Shown here piece after piece: positions 8,432-17,039 of a stretch of 64,000 nucleotides of DNA. Position numbers and translations under genes: made by a program. Where the stretch lies: NCBI GenBank assembly GCA_030682795.1, contig JAUXNJ010000042.1:57655-121654 (forward strand), read 5' to 3'. The stretch is from Sphingobacteriaceae bacterium. GTDB lineage: Bacteria > Bacteroidota > Bacteroidia > UBA7662. The notes under the pieces were generated by a model. It saw only the letters and a list, made by a program, of their open reading frames with translations. It was not told the DNA's origin and ran no database searches. Position 1 is the first letter of the stretch. The number at the start of each line of letters is the position of its first letter.

Positions 8432-9355
8432 ATGCTGTATTATTTAGGTTATGCTTGGGTGTTGCTCACACGCCTCCTTTATTTTCGCCATTTTACGATT
8501 GATAAAAAGCGCGGGCAGTGGTCAGCTGCGCCAAAAGCACGCCTATTTGCCGTAAATCACAATAACTCCTTCCTCGACCCCATTCTTTTAGCCACACAAT
8601 TGCCTTTTCCAACGCATTTTTTGGCCAGGGGAGATGCCTTGCAAGGCAAAATAGGGGCTTTCCTAATGAAGCACTTCTACATTTTGCCGGTATGGCGCGA
8701 AAGGGAAGGGCGCGACAACCTCAAGGCCAATTACAGCACCTTTGACCGCTGTCAGCAAATTTGGAAGAAGCAAGGCTCGGTGATGATTTTTTCGGAGGGA
8801 TTGTGCGAAAACGACTGGCACCTCAAGCCGCTGCCCAAAGGTACCGCACGCTTGGTATGGCAGGCCCATGAACAAAACCAAATGCTCGAAATCATCCCCA
8901 CGGGCATTAATTACGAGCATTTTAGAGGTCCAGGGAAACAATGTGAAATACGGGTAGGCGCCCCCATGCCTTATGCCGATTTGCTCGAAAGCACCACCGA
9001 AGCCAAGTTTTACCGCGAGTTCAACGCCCGGCTTTTCAGCCATTTGCAGCCCTTGGTCATCGAGGCCGATAGTCCCGCCAATGCCCTCGCACAATTTGCC
9101 GAGCCAAAGTCCAGCAACAGCCTCTTCCGCGGCCTGGCCAAGCTACTGCACTGGCCCTATTATCCCTATTTAAAGAGTGTAGCCGCCCGCAGTACTGCCA
9201 ATACCGTGCATTACGATGCGGTACTTTTTGGCATGCTCATGCTGAGCTATCCCGTTTTTTTACTGGTGATTGCGAGTGTTTTGGCCATCATCGGACTCCC
9301 GTACCTCTGGCTCGGGGCCCTGATTTGGCCTTTGGTGGCTTATTTGGGAAGATAA
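8432..9355 (+). CDS. PlsC-like 1-acylglycerol-3-phosphate acyltransferase family protein
   Basis: The 307-residue protein has acyltransferase block I as NHNNSFLDP (NHx4D, about residues 44-52) and a substrate-binding block as FSEGLCEND near residue 120. An N-terminal hydrophobic stretch and two C-terminal membrane segments (residues about 262-305) anchor it in the inner membrane. The family moves acyl chains onto lysophospholipids; the exact acceptor is not predictable here. It stops 7 bases from the convergent VOC gene. Confidence 0.9.
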   Translation: MLYYLGYAWVLLTRLLYFRHFTIDKKRGQWSAAPKARLFAVNHNNSFLDPILLATQLPFPTHFLARGDALQGKIGAFLMKHFYILPVWREREGRDNLKANYSTFDRCQQIWKKQGSVMIFSEGLCENDWHLKPLPKGTARLVWQAHEQNQMLEIIPTGINYEHFRGPGKQCEIRVGAPMPYADLLESTTEAKFYREFNARLFSHLQPLVIEADSPANALAQFAEPKSSNSLFRGLAKLLHWPYYPYLKSVAARSTANTVHYDAVLFGMLMLSYPVFLLVIASVLAIIGLPYLWLGALIWPLVAYLGR

Positions 9356-9362
9356 GTGCCTG

Positions 9363-10421
9363 CTAGGCCTTGTCCTTGATTTTATTCATGCCCAGCAAAC
9401 TCACCATCCAGTCGGGCAGTGTTTTGTACATGCCCCGCTTTTTGAGGTGAAAATACAGACCGAATTTCTTGAAAACAGGCACTTTGTGCGTTTCTACCAG
9501 CTCTATTAAAGCCCCATCGGGATCTTCCATATAGGCAAACCGACCGCCGGCCTCGCCCATATCAAAGGTTTCGCCGCTATCCACAGTGAATTCCACACCT
9601 AGTTTCGAGGCCTTGAGTTTCAAAGCATCCATGTCGAGGGTGTCGAAGCACAGGTGTATGAAACCCCGGTCGCCCCAACACCGGCCTTCAAAAATTTTCT
9701 GTCCCGTGCCGTCCATGCGCTGGATGAGCTCAATGCGCACATTGCCCAGCAATTTGCTGAAAGCCCCGTAACGCTCGGCCTGCTTGCGTAAAATCACGCG
9801 GCGCACCTCGGTTTGTTCGGGCAAATCGGCAAAAACGCCGGTTTTATCCAGCACCACCTCGCGCAACCCCAGCACCTGCATGTAAAATTTCATGGCGGTA
9901 TCCATATCGCTTACGCCAATCACAGCGCCGCTCACCCCGCCGGTGAGGTCGCCTTCGCCCACTTTAAACCAACTCTGACCTTCAATTACCTGGAAAGTAT
10001 TTCCCCAAGGATCCACCAGCCAAAAGCAACGCTCGCCCAAGGCATCGGTATGCAGCGCGCTCACCGGAAAACCCTTGGCTTTGAGCTGCTCGTGCAGGGC
10101 GGGCACATTGCGACTCTTCATCTTGGCCGCGTAAATGCCCAAATCGCCAATGCGGATGTCGAAACCCACAGGCACCGGCTCTTTGCTGGTGTACTGCCAA
10201 ATTTCGAAACCACCACCGCCGGCCATGTTCAAGGCCAGGGCCGCACGCCGTTTTTCAACAATGCCGTTGGTGTAACGGGTCATGAGCGGGGCTTCCGCCG
10301 CATCGTCAAAAACCGAAACATTCATGTCGAAAGCGGCACGGTACCATTTCCAAGCGGCATCTACATCGGGAATACCAATGCCAATTTGCTGGATGCCGGT
10401 GAGCAGGGGGAGGGTGTTCAT
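9363..10421 (-). CDS. VOC superfamily protein with two glyoxalase-like domains
   Basis: The 352-residue protein carries two consecutive vicinal-oxygen-chelate domains: residues about 8-130 (starts IQQIGIGIPDVDAAWKWY) and about 140-268 (VIGVSDMDTAMKFYMQVLGL, ends with DPDGALIELVE). Paired VOC domains form one metal site. Such proteins include glyoxalases, extradiol dioxygenases and 4-hydroxyphenylpyruvate-dioxygenase-like enzymes; I cannot choose between them. The start overlaps the SDR stop by ATGA, so the two form an operon. Confidence 0.88.
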   Translation of the reverse strand: MNTLPLLTGIQQIGIGIPDVDAAWKWYRAAFDMNVSVFDDAAEAPLMTRYTNGIVEKRRAALALNMAGGGGFEIWQYTSKEPVPVGFDIRIGDLGIYAAKMKSRNVPALHEQLKAKGFPVSALHTDALGERCFWLVDPWGNTFQVIEGQSWFKVGEGDLTGGVSGAVIGVSDMDTAMKFYMQVLGLREVVLDKTGVFADLPEQTEVRRVILRKQAERYGAFSKLLGNVRIELIQRMDGTGQKIFEGRCWGDRGFIHLCFDTLDMDALKLKASKLGVEFTVDSGETFDMGEAGGRFAYMEDPDGALIELVETHKVPVFKKFGLYFHLKKRGMYKTLPDWMVSLLGMNKIKDKA

Positions 10422-11206
10422 AAAGGACTTACTTTGCTACTGATGTATCTGTAAAGGGGTGGGATGTATTTGCTGAACCAATAAAGCAGTTTTTCGCCCT
10501 TGGCCACGAGTACGAGCGGCTTGCCGGCTTGGTAGGCAGACCAAATTTTGCGGGCACACACATCGGCGGGAATGCCGTTGGCCTGGCCTTGGTCCATTTG
10601 TCCGTGCGCCTTGCCCTCGCCCGTCACCGCGCTAAACGAAATGGGGGTGTTGATGCGGCCGGGACAAGCAATGGTAATTTTCAGGCGCTCCCGCTCTTCA
10701 ATGGCCATGGTGTTAAAATAGCCGTGCAGGGCGTGCTTAGAAGCCGAATAGGTAGAACGCGTTGGAAATCCAAACAAGCCCACCACACTGCTGGTGATGA
10801 TGATGCCTGCTTGCGGCGCAAAATGCGGGAAAAGCAATTTAGTGAGGTACACAGGACCGAAAAAATTGACCTGCATGATGTGTTTTTCGCTTTCAAAACT
10901 GGCTTGCGAGGCGCGGGCGCGCTGACTTATGCCGGCGTTGTTTACTAAGATGTCGATGTGCGGGGTCAATTTCCGAATGGCCGCGGCGGCCGTAACTACC
11001 GAGGCTTCCTGGGAGAGGTCTAAGGCCACCACCTCGCACCAATCGGTTTGCTGCAAACAGGCTTTTTTTACCCGCTCCAGCTCTTCCAACCGCCGGGCTG
11101 CCAAAATCAGGCGAGCGCCTTTGCTAGCAGCTTCCAGCGCCAAGGCTTCGCCAATGCCCGAACTGGCACCGGTTATCACCACGTATTTCCCTTGAAGTAA
11201 CGACAT
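10418..11206 (-). CDS. short-chain dehydrogenase/reductase
   Basis: The protein has 262 residues from ATG 11206. A longer frame to 11230 would start inside the -7 box at 11228-11235, so 11206 is preferred. The NAD(P)-binding TGASSGIGEAL motif is at residues 11-21, NNAGISQ is near residue 90, and the YSASKHAL catalytic Tyr-Lys is near residue 158. Arg-rich residues after beta-2 (AARRLEEL) favour NADP(H). The substrate is unknown; it is coupled to the VOC gene. Confidence 0.92.
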   Translation of the reverse strand: MSLLQGKYVVITGASSGIGEALALEAASKGARLILAARRLEELERVKKACLQQTDWCEVVALDLSQEASVVTAAAAIRKLTPHIDILVNNAGISQRARASQASFESEKHIMQVNFFGPVYLTKLLFPHFAPQAGIIITSSVVGLFGFPTRSTYSASKHALHGYFNTMAIEERERLKITIACPGRINTPISFSAVTGEGKAHGQMDQGQANGIPADVCARKIWSAYQAGKPLVLVAKGEKLLYWFSKYIPPLYRYISSKVSPL

Positions 11207-11227
11207 TGGTTTAGCAATTTTCCACGG

Positions 11228-11235
11228 CAAAGATA
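11228..11235 (-). promoter_or_regulatory. -7 box (TATCTTTG) of the SDR-VOC operon
   Basis: Exact TAnnTTTG match on the minus strand, 21 bases upstream of ATG 11206. It helps to decide that start. Confidence 0.55.
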
Positions 11236-11330
11236 CGCGCTTCGCCCACCATCTACGAAGTCAAAAGGCGTGATTTTATGAACAATAGATGTTTTTACAT
11301 CCATTCGCCCGCTAATCACTTGAGTCGCTG

Positions 11331-11338
11331 TATCTTTG
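11331..11338 (+). promoter_or_regulatory. -7 box (TATCTTTG) almost touching the lipoprotein ATG
   Basis: Exact TAnnTTTG match ending 4 bases before ATG 11343. If it is used, transcription would begin at or next to the start codon, giving a leaderless message. Confidence 0.5.
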
Positions 11339-11342
11339 CCAG

Positions 11343-11798
11343 ATGAAATACGCAGGCTTATTTGTTTTGCTGTTATGGGGATGTACCAAAGACTCGGTAC
11401 GCCAAGAAGAGAAATTACTCATGAATAGCCAATGGCAAGTAACGGCTTTTACCGTGGAACCGGGCTGGATGCACCCGCAAGATTCGGTGCTGATTACCGA
11501 TTTGCTACTGGCCACCGAAGCCTGCGCCCGCGACGATTATTACACTTTCGACGCAAACGGCATTTACACCCACCACCGGGGCCAACTGCGTTGCAACAGT
11601 ACCGAGCCCGAAAGCACCACGAGCCGCTGGACGCTCAGTCGCAACAACGGTAAGCTTTGGCTTTCCATCGCCGGCACGCCCTATTACGAGGTGGAAATGC
11701 TAACATTGGAGCAGGGGCGCATGACCTGGTACATCGACTTTCTGCCGCTGGGTGATGGCGTAAGCCGCTCAGCCAAGATGACCTTGGAAGCCCGCTAA
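11343..11798 (+). CDS. small lipoprotein, lipocalin-like
   Basis: The 151-residue protein has a short signal with lipobox LLWGC (Cys at residue 14). The rest looks like the lipocalin-like/DUF5004 group of Bacteroidota lipoproteins (NSQWQVTAFTVEPG, later YTFDANGIY and WTLSRNNGKLWL), which usually have a beta-barrel fold. Function is unknown. It is monocistronic and ends 2 bases from the convergent TolC-family gene. Confidence 0.8.
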   Translation: MKYAGLFVLLLWGCTKDSVRQEEKLLMNSQWQVTAFTVEPGWMHPQDSVLITDLLLATEACARDDYYTFDANGIYTHHRGQLRCNSTEPESTTSRWTLSRNNGKLWLSIAGTPYYEVEMLTLEQGRMTWYIDFLPLGDGVSRSAKMTLEAR

Positions 11799-11800
11799 GA

Positions 11801-13198
11801 CTAATTCGGCACCTGCAACAACGCCCCCGTGAGGTGCAACTGCCGCAGCAAATTCACCTGCAAACGGTTTTGCAGCTGGATGAACTTGAGCTTGCCACTC
11901 ACCAATTGCGCCTCCCGCTGGTTGATGATGAAGATGGAGCTCTCGCCTTGCTGAAACCTGATTTTCTCGGCCTCTAGCATGGCTTTGAGGTTATCTACCT
12001 GCGTAAATTGTGTGGCTATCAAAGTTAGTAGCTGGTCGTACTCAAGCTGCAAGGCCGCCAATTGATTGGTAAGCGATAATTCGCGCTGATTCTGATCGAG
12101 CATCAACGCCTCCTGCTGCAACTTCACCAACCGCAAGCTGCCGCGCGCATCTCTTATGAAGAGCGGGAATTTAAAATCGAGCCCCACCCGCTGTCCTTGA
12201 AACGGCAAGTTTTGCACATTAAGCGGCTCGTTTAAAGCGTAAAATTTTAAGCGCACATCCGGTTTCAGGCGCTCAGCCTGCCAGCGTTGTTCGTATTTGA
12301 GCTGCTGACGGCGGTAATCGATGAGTCTATAGGCAGGATTGTTCAAAGCGGCGGTTAAAGGCTGTGAAGGCTGCGTAAAGGGCAGTCCCGCACCACCTAC
12401 ACTGGTATCGGGTTGGGTGTTCACACTCAACTCCAGCGGTCGGCCTTCCGGGTCCCACAAAAAAGTCTCTAGCTCAAAGCCAGCGGTCTGGAATTTTAAA
12501 TAGCTCTCTATCCGCAGCTGCATCCAATTCTGGCGCTGAATATTGGCCTCTAAGGTGTCTATAGCCGCTCGGTCGCCATACAAATAAGCCATTTTCACGG
12601 CTTCAAACACTTCTTCTGCAATGGCTTCCGCTTCTACATAAGCAGCATACTCGCGAAATTGCTGCTGCCAGTTCCAATACACCCGACCGGCTTGCAGCAA
12701 TAAATCGTTCACCAATTGCTCTTGCTCTACATAACTGGCATCGCGCATTACCTGGGCCTGGCGTAAAATGGTTCGCCGCTGGTCTACCCACAACCCTTGT
12801 CCTAAAGGCACACTCAAGCCTGCCTGCCACTGCCCATCGGCAGGGGTGCGGTTTTCGGGATTGAAATAGGTACCGCTGGTACGGTTGTAGCCCACAAAAC
12901 CTTCAACCCCAAACCAGGTGGGGATTTTCAGCCCGTAATCCTGCAAATCGTAATAATTGGTGCCGTCGAATACCTTTTCGCTCCAGCTGCCTTCTAATCG
13001 GGGGTCAAAGGCGCCACGGGCTTTGCGCAGCTGGGCCTTGCCGCGTTCTACAGCAATCTGACTCTGCCGCACTTGCGGATGATTTTGCATCACCAAATCG
13101 AGATACACCCGGGCAGTGAATACTTTGGCAGAATCTTGCGCCATAGCCGGCATAAAACCCAGCGCAAACACGAAAAGAAGCAATACTTTTTTCATCAT
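11801..13198 (-). CDS. TolC-family outer membrane efflux protein
   Basis: The 465-residue protein has a signal peptide (about residues 1-20, ending AMAQ) followed by two long alpha-helical repeats typical of the outer membrane efflux family, including VDNLKAMLEAEKIRFQQGE. It would form the outer-membrane channel of the exporter encoded upstream. Its start overlaps the HlyD stop (ATGA), making it the last gene of the TetR-ABC-HlyD-TolC operon. Confidence 0.92.
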   Translation of the reverse strand: MMKKVLLLFVFALGFMPAMAQDSAKVFTARVYLDLVMQNHPQVRQSQIAVERGKAQLRKARGAFDPRLEGSWSEKVFDGTNYYDLQDYGLKIPTWFGVEGFVGYNRTSGTYFNPENRTPADGQWQAGLSVPLGQGLWVDQRRTILRQAQVMRDASYVEQEQLVNDLLLQAGRVYWNWQQQFREYAAYVEAEAIAEEVFEAVKMAYLYGDRAAIDTLEANIQRQNWMQLRIESYLKFQTAGFELETFLWDPEGRPLELSVNTQPDTSVGGAGLPFTQPSQPLTAALNNPAYRLIDYRRQQLKYEQRWQAERLKPDVRLKFYALNEPLNVQNLPFQGQRVGLDFKFPLFIRDARGSLRLVKLQQEALMLDQNQRELSLTNQLAALQLEYDQLLTLIATQFTQVDNLKAMLEAEKIRFQQGESSIFIINQREAQLVSGKLKFIQLQNRLQVNLLRQLHLTGALLQVPN

Positions 13199-14517
13199 TT
13201 CTGGGTGTAATAATCAGGTGGGAAGCCGTTGAGTTGCCGCCAGAGTTCATACCACATGGGTACATTGCGCAACAAAGCAATGCCCTGTGCGCCAGAACCT
13301 ACCCGCAGGGCCTCAGGCCAGGGGATGTCGTTGGGGTCGGGCACCACCAACATGCGGTACATGCCTTTTTCATTGGCAAAATTGTCGATCACCACCACCT
13401 TGCCGCCAAAAGTACCGAACGATAGCTGCGGCCAGCCGCTGAATACCACCGCCGGCCAACCGTCGAATAAAAAACGCACGGTATTGCCCGGACGAATCAG
13501 GGGCAGGTCAATCGGACGAATGTACATCTCCACCGCAATCTCAATATCGCCTGGCATGATGGTCACAATTTCTTCGCCTTCTTTGATCATTTCACCAATA
13601 CCGGTTTTGGTGGCCTTGGTGATGTAGCCATCTTGCGGCGCTAAAATCCAGTACAAATCACCCCTAAAGCGGTAGTTCGAAAGCATGTTTTGCAGCTTGT
13701 TGAGGTCACCCTCGGCCTCATATTGCATGGTGAGTGAGCTAAAAAGGTCGGAACGCGATTTAGCCAATTTCTCCTGGTACTCATTTTCTAAGGTCATCAA
13801 CTCCATCTCGGCGTTGAGCACCATATTTCGGGAGGTGAGGAGGTTGTTTTCGGCGGCTACCATGCGCGCTTGGGCTTCTTGAAAGCGCATATTGCGTGCT
13901 TCAAACTCGTTTAAAGGCTGCAAGCCTTGCGCAAACAAGCTTTTAGCGCGTTCAAATTGGTCGGTAGCCACCGTTAAACGGGTGCGGGCCGCGTCAATTT
14001 CCATGCTGTCGGTTTGCACTTTCAGCTTGGCTTGCAAGAGGTAGTTGGCCGCTTGCGCAAGTTTGTTTTCGCGGGTGCGGTCGAGCGAGAGTATCTGGTT
14101 TTCTAAAGCCGTTACTTTTTGCTTGTAAGATTCCAGCGCCTCCCTTTTGGCATTTACCTGGTTGAAAGTGCGACTGATCAGGAGGGTATCAAAATACGCC
14201 TCTTTCACTTCCGAAATGTGCAGAATGGTATCCCCCTTATGTACAAAATCGCCTTCTTTTACATACCAATGCTCAATTCTGCCACCGATGATGGAGTGCA
14301 GCGATTGGGGGCGCTTGTCTGGACTCAAAGCCGTGAGGAAACCATTAGCCCGGATGTTCTGGGTCCAGGGCAGAAACATCACGCCTACACTCACAATAAA
14401 AAACACCAACAACACCCTGCCAACGCGTTGGCCCGGGGCATCACCAATAATTTTGAAAGATTTATGGTCTTCTTGCTTGATGTTAGTGCCGACTTGGTTC
14501 TTAGATAATTTCAACAT
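13195..14517 (-). CDS. HlyD-family periplasmic adaptor (membrane fusion protein)
   Basis: The 440-residue protein has one N-terminal membrane span (about residues 32-50), a biotinyl-lipoyl half at RIEHWYVKEGDFVHKGDTIL, a long coiled coil (about residues 120-280) and a C-terminal beta domain that contains the second lipoyl half (ILAPQDGYI). It is longer than RND adaptors and resembles type I secretion adaptors. It sits 9 bases after the ABC gene and would link that inner-membrane protein to the TolC-family channel. Confidence 0.92.
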   Translation of the reverse strand: MLKLSKNQVGTNIKQEDHKSFKIIGDAPGQRVGRVLLVFFIVSVGVMFLPWTQNIRANGFLTALSPDKRPQSLHSIIGGRIEHWYVKEGDFVHKGDTILHISEVKEAYFDTLLISRTFNQVNAKREALESYKQKVTALENQILSLDRTRENKLAQAANYLLQAKLKVQTDSMEIDAARTRLTVATDQFERAKSLFAQGLQPLNEFEARNMRFQEAQARMVAAENNLLTSRNMVLNAEMELMTLENEYQEKLAKSRSDLFSSLTMQYEAEGDLNKLQNMLSNYRFRGDLYWILAPQDGYITKATKTGIGEMIKEGEEIVTIMPGDIEIAVEMYIRPIDLPLIRPGNTVRFLFDGWPAVVFSGWPQLSFGTFGGKVVVIDNFANEKGMYRMLVVPDPNDIPWPEALRVGSGAQGIALLRNVPMWYELWRQLNGFPPDYYTQK

Positions 14518-14526
14518 AACAAAGCA

Positions 14527-16173
14527 TTAATTGGATTGTGGGTTGTTGTTTTCGAGACGGAGCACACGGTCGCACGACTGTAACAATTGGGGGTCGTTGG
14601 TAACGGCAATCAGGGTCCAGCTGCCGCTTACCAACATTTGATTGATTTGCGCCTTTTCCTTTTCAGGCAGGCCCATGCCCATGTCTTCGTACAATAAAAG
14701 TCCTGGCGTACGCACCGTGGCGCGCGCCATAATAATACGACTGATGATGTTTTGCGATACCCGCTTGCCCTCTGGTAGCAATTCGGTCTGCAGTCCTGCC
14801 GGCAGTCGGTCGATGTACTGATCGAGTCCCACCGCCTTCAGGGTTTCTAATAATTGCCGGTCGTTGATGTCGCGTCCCAAGGTTATGTTGTCGCGGATAC
14901 TGGCGTTGAAAATGGTTTCGGTGCTGATGCTTTCACCTACCCAGCGGTGCAGCGTGGTTCGGTCAATTTCCTGCATCCGCAAGCCATTGAGCTTGATGTT
15001 GCCTTGGTAATTGTTGTAAAATCCGGCCAAAAGCTTCAGCAAGGTCGATTTGCCACCTCCAGCCGAGCCAGTGATGCCGATTTTTTCACCCGCATTGATT
15101 TTGATGTTGAGTTTATCTACAATCGGATGCTGATAACCATCATAGGTAAAGCTCAACTGCTGGGTTTCTACGCTGATGCCATGGGCACACTCTTCCTCTA
15201 CCAAGGCAAATCCGCCTTCCTCTTCTAAAGGCATATCGGTTACTTCACCTACTTTTTCAAGAGACGTGAGCAAGTCGTAAATGACGTCCATGCTCAAAAT
15301 CAGTTTCTCTACCGCACCTAGGACCAAAAGGATGATGATTTCAGCGGCTACAAACTGACCTAAGTTGATTTGCCGGTCAATCACCAAAAACACCCCAATA
15401 CCTAACAGGCTGGCGGCTACCAATACCTTCAAGATCACCATGGCGGTGTACTGACTCATCAATACCCTGAAGTGCGATTTGCGGGCGAGCAGGTATGCCG
15501 ATACTTCTTTGTCTACCTTTTTATTCGACAAATCGGTTTCATCGGAAATTTTAAAAGTGGTAATGGCCCGCGCTACTTCTTGCAACCAAAAGGCGGTGCG
15601 GTATTTGTATTTCGACTCTACGATGCTGGTTTCCATCCCTTTTTTACCTGTAACCCGAAACAGGGCATACAAGGCGAATAGCATGGTGGCACTCAATGCA
15701 ATAAATAGCGGATGGTAAATGGAAAGCAATAGCAAGCCAAAAATCATCTGCAAAGAAGCTATACTGAAGTCGATCAATACTTTGGCCGTACCTTTTTGCA
15801 CCTGAGGTACGTCAAAAAAGCGGTTTACCAACTCGGGTGGATAGCGGTTTTGCATCACTTCGAGCTTGATGCGGGGAATGCGGTGACTAAATTCAAAAGC
15901 CCCACGCGCAAAAATTTGCTGCTGTATAAATTCTGCTACCCACAATTGCATGATTTGCAGGTAACCCGATATGGCGATGCCCAATACCACCATCACCACT
16001 AACAATACCAAAGAGGTACTTACTTGTCCCGCCATCACAAACTGAATGATGGCCTGCATGCCCAAGGGCAGGGTTAAAGAGGCCAAGCCTGCTAATGCCG
16101 CGTAAAAGTATAAGTAGCTGATTTCCTTTTGAAAGGTAGAGAGCAGTTTGAAAAAACGCTGTGTGGGTCTCAT
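14527..16173 (-). CDS. ABC exporter-like membrane/ATPase protein with degenerate ATPase motifs
   Basis: The 548-residue protein has an N-terminal type-1 ABC membrane domain (about residues 1-300, hydrophobic helices) fused to a nucleotide-binding domain. Walker A is intact (GSAGGGKST, about residue 365). The Q-loop region reads VGESIS without the usual Gln, the signature near residue 474 is VSQNI in place of LSGGQ, Walker B near residue 494 is LLLYED (the normal D-E order reversed), and the H-loop near 525 has Asn where His is expected (VTND). It overlaps the TetR stop (ATGA) and precedes HlyD and TolC. A type I export role is inferred; weak or unusual ATPase activity is likely. Confidence 0.88.
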   Translation of the reverse strand: MRPTQRFFKLLSTFQKEISYLYFYAALAGLASLTLPLGMQAIIQFVMAGQVSTSLVLLVVMVVLGIAISGYLQIMQLWVAEFIQQQIFARGAFEFSHRIPRIKLEVMQNRYPPELVNRFFDVPQVQKGTAKVLIDFSIASLQMIFGLLLLSIYHPLFIALSATMLFALYALFRVTGKKGMETSIVESKYKYRTAFWLQEVARAITTFKISDETDLSNKKVDKEVSAYLLARKSHFRVLMSQYTAMVILKVLVAASLLGIGVFLVIDRQINLGQFVAAEIIILLVLGAVEKLILSMDVIYDLLTSLEKVGEVTDMPLEEEGGFALVEEECAHGISVETQQLSFTYDGYQHPIVDKLNIKINAGEKIGITGSAGGGKSTLLKLLAGFYNNYQGNIKLNGLRMQEIDRTTLHRWVGESISTETIFNASIRDNITLGRDINDRQLLETLKAVGLDQYIDRLPAGLQTELLPEGKRVSQNIISRIIMARATVRTPGLLLYEDMGMGLPEKEKAQINQMLVSGSWTLIAVTNDPQLLQSCDRVLRLENNNPQSN

Positions 16174-16856
16174 GCAGTGGGATTTTGAAGTGCGCCATTC
16201 ACTAAATTTTTGATAAAATCAGTGATGCGGATGTCGTCTTGGGTTAAATCAGTAAGGCTGGGTAAATGATCAGCGTAAAAACGTTGCACAAACAACATAT
16301 TCATGGCGGTCGATACCAAGGTGTTGGGGTAGGGGTAATGGGGATACGACTGGGTGATGAGCTGACTCAGTCGCTTGCAAAAACGCTTATAGTCGGCAAA
16401 AAGACCAGCTTTGTCTTCTTTGTCGATTTGACTGGTAAAGTAAATTTTACCCCATTCGGTCACCACTAAGTTCAGCAGGTGATCAAACGACAAGTCCTTC
16501 AGGGGCCAATTTAATTTATCAGGTCGGGTAATCATGTCTATGGCTTTGTTCAACTTGGAGGCACTTTCGGGAAGGTTGTGTAACCCAAAGGTAAGATGAT
16601 ACTCGAGCCACAGCCAATAAATCGACATATAATACAGCAATAAATGATGTTTATTTTCGAAATACCTGTACACCGAGGCTTCCGTTGTTTGTAAACGTTC
16701 TGCTAATTTCTTAAAAGTAAAGGCTTCAAAGCCAATTTCTTGCATAAAAATCAAACCCTCCGACATGATACGTCGGCCTAGTTCACTGCTCTCGGGCGGT
16801 TTTTTGTAGAAAGCCTCGCTTGGTTGAGGCCTCCAATTGCGCATGAGTTCTAGCAT
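16170..16856 (-). CDS. TetR-family transcriptional regulator
   Basis: The protein has 228 residues from ATG 16856; ATG 16844 is an alternative. The N-terminal helix-turn-helix has FTFKKLAERLQTTEASVYRY (about residues 49-68), and the rest is the helical ligand domain. It is the first gene of the export operon and overlaps the ABC start by ATGA, so it is probably an autoregulator of the exporter. A longer frame to 17534 runs over the opposite-strand dehydrogenase and is not real. Confidence 0.9.
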   Translation of the reverse strand: MLELMRNWRPQPSEAFYKKPPESSELGRRIMSEGLIFMQEIGFEAFTFKKLAERLQTTEASVYRYFENKHHLLLYYMSIYWLWLEYHLTFGLHNLPESASKLNKAIDMITRPDKLNWPLKDLSFDHLLNLVVTEWGKIYFTSQIDKEDKAGLFADYKRFCKRLSQLITQSYPHYPYPNTLVSTAMNMLFVQRFYADHLPSLTDLTQDDIRITDFIKNLVNGALQNPTA

Positions 16857-16873
16857 GAGAATCGTTAAAAATG

Positions 16874-16902
16874 CAAAGTTAATAGTAATGCTATTTAGTA
16901 AC
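16874..16902 (-). promoter_or_regulatory. -7 box with overlapping inverted repeat, candidate TetR operator
   Basis: On the minus strand TAACTTTG (16881-16874) is an exact -7 box, 17 bases before ATG 16856. It overlaps an imperfect 25-base palindrome (16878-16902) with arms GTTAaTA and TAgTAAC. Overlap of promoter and palindrome is the usual design for TetR autorepression; the site assignment is inference. Confidence 0.45.
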
Positions 16903-17039
16903 GCTGGTAAGACTCTTAATGTTTGTGAATTTTTTCTAATGTGGCTTTTTTGCCTGTGTTCAGGGAGCAAGCCGTATTTTAACGAGGATTTTGGCGGTAT
17001 GATTCGTATTTTCGTGCCAAAATTTGCTAAAAACGTCAT

